A DNA stretch of 7,508 nt from Desulfobacteraceae bacterium (GTDB taxonomy: Bacteria; Desulfobacterota; Desulfobacteria; Desulfobacterales; Desulfosarcinaceae): positions 1-7,508 of the forward strand of contig JALVRI010000022.1 of the NCBI GenBank assembly GCA_027031325.1, read 5' to 3'. A program made the position numbers and the translations under genes. Below, one piece after another: positions 5,701-7,508 of this stretch (positions are counted from its first letter, which is position 1; every line of letters starts with the position of its first letter). A model generated the notes under the pieces. That model was not told the DNA's origin and made no database searches. It saw only the letters and a program-made list of their open reading frames with translations.

Positions 5701-7508
5701 TTAATTTTTTCCCTTTAAATTTATCTTTATACAGGCAGAGGCAACCTTTTCGAAAGGGTTCAGGTCGAATCCAGCCACCAGGTAAATGCTGTCCGGGTTT
5801 TGGCCGAGCTCCACGGTCCGGTAGCCGGTAACAGCCTCACCCTGCTCGTTGATCATGCCGTCGTTGTCCAGGTCGCTTCCTGCCAGCAGGACGTATCTGC
5901 CAGGTTCAAGTCCTGGAAATTCAAAATTGTAAACCCCGGCTTGAGGATCGATTTCGACCTGGTCGATTGTCTCCGTGTTTCCGCCATTGCGAAGCAACAG
6001 GTATAAGTGACCGACACTTGATTGTAAATCCGGTAAAACTTCAACGACAACTTCAACTACAAGCGGGCTGTTTGCTCCTTTATGTTCGAAGGTGACCCGG
6101 CCTTGCTGAAAGCCCCCTTCAAGCCCGCTCCGATCAACCGCGAGCAAGTAGGTTCCCATACCGTCGCCGTCTACCGACAAGGGCGTTGCCTGGAGCCAGG
6201 TCTGATCGGACTGAACGTTTTCAATCCCGGCGTCTCCGGTTCCGGCTCTGCTGATGAGCACAGCGGCGCTGGAGTTGTCGTAGGCAAGGTATACACTGGA
6301 TGGCTTTGCCAGCAGAACCGGCGGAGGAGATGATCCGGCGGCATCAACGGACCGGGCCGCATCCAATATACCGTAGCCGTAAATATGGTCACGCCCGGAG
6401 GCACCCGCGTCGAATGTCAGGCTGCCGGCTGCCAGGTAAGCGTCGAACTCGGCGGGAGTCAGGGATGGGCGCACTGATTTCATGAGGGCGACCACGCCCG
6501 AGGCGTGGGCCGCCGCCATCGAGGTGCCCTCGTAGTAGCCGTAGGTGGCTTCAATATCGCTTCCCGAGGTCGCGGCAAGGGTACTGAGCACACCGTCGAC
6601 ATAGCCGTCGCGGTTTAGGTCCGTGGAGGTGTCTCCTCCGGGTGCCGCCAGATCCAGCGTGGGGCCGAAATTGGAATACCATGCCTGGCCGGCGTTGATA
6701 TCGACCCCGGCGACCGATACGACCCCATCCAGGGCCGCAGGGTAGCTGGCAGCCGAACTGGCATCATTGCCGGCTGCCGAGACGATGATAACACCCTGGT
6801 CCCTTGCCTGGTTTACGGCATCCTGGAGGGCAGCCGAAGCAGATGGACCGCCCAGGCTGAGGTTGATGATGTCGGCTGTCTGCCGGGGGATTGTTTCCCC
6901 GGAGCTGCTTGTCCGGGGGTTCAGACCGGCTGCGAAAAGAATGGCCTGGATGACATCGGCATCCGTTGCCCCGTTTTTCCCCAGCACCCTTACCGGCATT
7001 ATCATGGCCTCGCCGGCGACCCCTGTGCCGCCTGTGTTGTTGTTGAAAGCGGCGCCAATGGTTCCGGCAACGTGCGTACCGTGAAAGGGAGGAGAGCCCT
7101 GTCCAGGGTCTTCGGGGTTGTCATCTAGACCATCTCCATCACCGGCATTGGCTGCGTTGCTGACAAAGTCGTAGCCGGGCACTATTTTTGAGGCCAGGTC
7201 CGGGTGGCTTGCAACTATGCCGGAATCGATGACAGCCACGATCACATCGGCACTGCCTGTAGTCCGGTCCCAGGCCCTTGGCAGGTTCAGCAGCTTGTAA
7301 TGCCACTGGAGGCTGTAGAGGGGATCGTCGGGCACCAGCAAGGCCTTGCGGATGTAGTTCGGTTCGGCCCAGGCGATGTCGGGCCGGCGACGGAGCTGTT
7401 TGACCAGGTAAAGGGTGGCGTCCTTAAGGGATTGCTGCGGGGCTGCGGCTTTTGTCAGGCCTCGGTAAGGTGCAGCCCCCAGGGCCTTCAGGGCTCTGTT
7501 GACCTGCC
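5701..7508 (-). CDS. Subtilisin-family (S8) serine protease with C-terminal extension, 5'-truncated by window edge
   Basis: Secreted-type subtilase; 601 residues are visible and the N-terminus lies beyond 7508. The frame continues past the TTG at 7341 for 55 more codons ending in IAWAEPNYIRKA, typical of the end of an I9-type propeptide. Numbering from 7341, the catalytic triad is complete: Asp39 in AVIDSGI, His87 in PPFHGTHVAG, Ser274 in YEGTSMAAAHASG, plus the oxyanion Asn192 in SAAGND. DLNRDGYVD (241-249) looks like a calcium-binding loop inserted in the catalytic domain. After ~345 come a beta-rich Ig/BACON-like region (~350-436) and a second beta domain (~440-530) carrying DLDNDGMINEQGE (490-502), another EF-hand-like acidic loop. 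The stop is 7 bp before the PrcB-like lipoprotein gene. Likely an exported, calcium-stabilised protease acting at the cell surface; substrates unknown. Confidence 0.93.
   Translation of the reverse strand, partial: QVNRALKALGAAPYRGLTKAAAPQQSLKDATLYLVKQLRRRPDIAWAEPNYIRKALLVPDDPLYSLQWHYKLLNLPRAWDRTTGSADVIVAVIDSGIVASHPDLASKIVPGYDFVSNAANAGDGDGLDDNPEDPGQGSPPFHGTHVAGTIGAAFNNNTGGTGVAGEAMIMPVRVLGKNGATDADVIQAILFAAGLNPRTSSSGETIPRQTADIINLSLGGPSASAALQDAVNQARDQGVIIVSAAGNDASSAASYPAALDGVVSVAGVDINAGQAWYSNFGPTLDLAAPGGDTSTDLNRDGYVDGVLSTLAATSGSDIEATYGYYEGTSMAAAHASGVVALMKSVRPSLTPAEFDAYLAAGSLTFDAGASGRDHIYGYGILDAARSVDAAGSSPPPVLLAKPSSVYLAYDNSSAAVLISRAGTGDAGIENVQSDQTWLQATPLSVDGDGMGTYLLAVDRSGLEGGFQQGRVTFEHKGANSPLVVEVVVEVLPDLQSSVGHLYLLLRNGGNTETIDQVEIDPQAGVYNFEFPGLEPGRYVLLAGSDLDNDGMINEQGEAVTGYRTVELGQNPDSIYLVAGFDLNPFEKVASACIKINLKGKN

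Overview
The window looks like chromosomal DNA of a moderately GC-rich Gram-negative bacterium. It encodes a lipobox lipoprotein, a secreted putative glycoside hydrolase, a PepD-type dipeptidase and a subtilase with calcium-type loops. A Desulfobacterota-like (deltaproteobacterial) host fits the family mix and dispersed-repeat style, but this is an impression from gene content, not a proven assignment.

Layout. Positions 1-1555 (+ strand) hold the C-terminal three quarters of an aminoacyl-histidine dipeptidase (pepD), followed 16 bp later by a PaaI-type hotdog thioesterase, probably in one operon. A second, divergent hotdog thioesterase (1574-2062, - strand) faces it tail-to-tail. All remaining genes are on the - strand: a secreted DUF4015/GHL-type putative glycoside hydrolase (2307-3953), a TetR-family repressor (4199-4834), a PrcB-like lipoprotein (5211-5693) and a subtilisin-family protease that runs off the right edge (5701 to beyond 7508). 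The last two are 7 bp apart and look like a protease plus partner-lipoprotein unit resembling the Treponema denticola dentilisin locus.

The most unusual content is a family of short non-autonomous transposable elements (MITE-like). Three copies lie within 3.1 kb: 2122-2305 (184 bp), 3851-3929 (79 bp) and 4961-5209 (249 bp). They share terminal inverted repeats of the type CCCGGATTWTGCA. Two have perfect 5-bp target duplications of the form TTNAA. Those two sit exactly at the stop codons of the upstream genes, so the target duplication itself contains the TGA or TAA stop. The third lies inside the n-region of the glycoside hydrolase signal peptide, and element plus duplication equals 84 bp, so it adds 28 codons without breaking the frame. 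The termini and 5-bp AT-rich target resemble IS1380-family elements such as ISEcp1. No transposase is present in the window.

Stretches without genes: 2063-2306 is mostly element A plus the leader of the second thioesterase. 3954-4198 holds the leader of the glycoside hydrolase gene, with no convincing terminator or RNA. 4835-5210 holds the TetR upstream region (two small palindromes, possible operators) and element C. No tRNA, rRNA, CRISPR array or riboswitch was seen.
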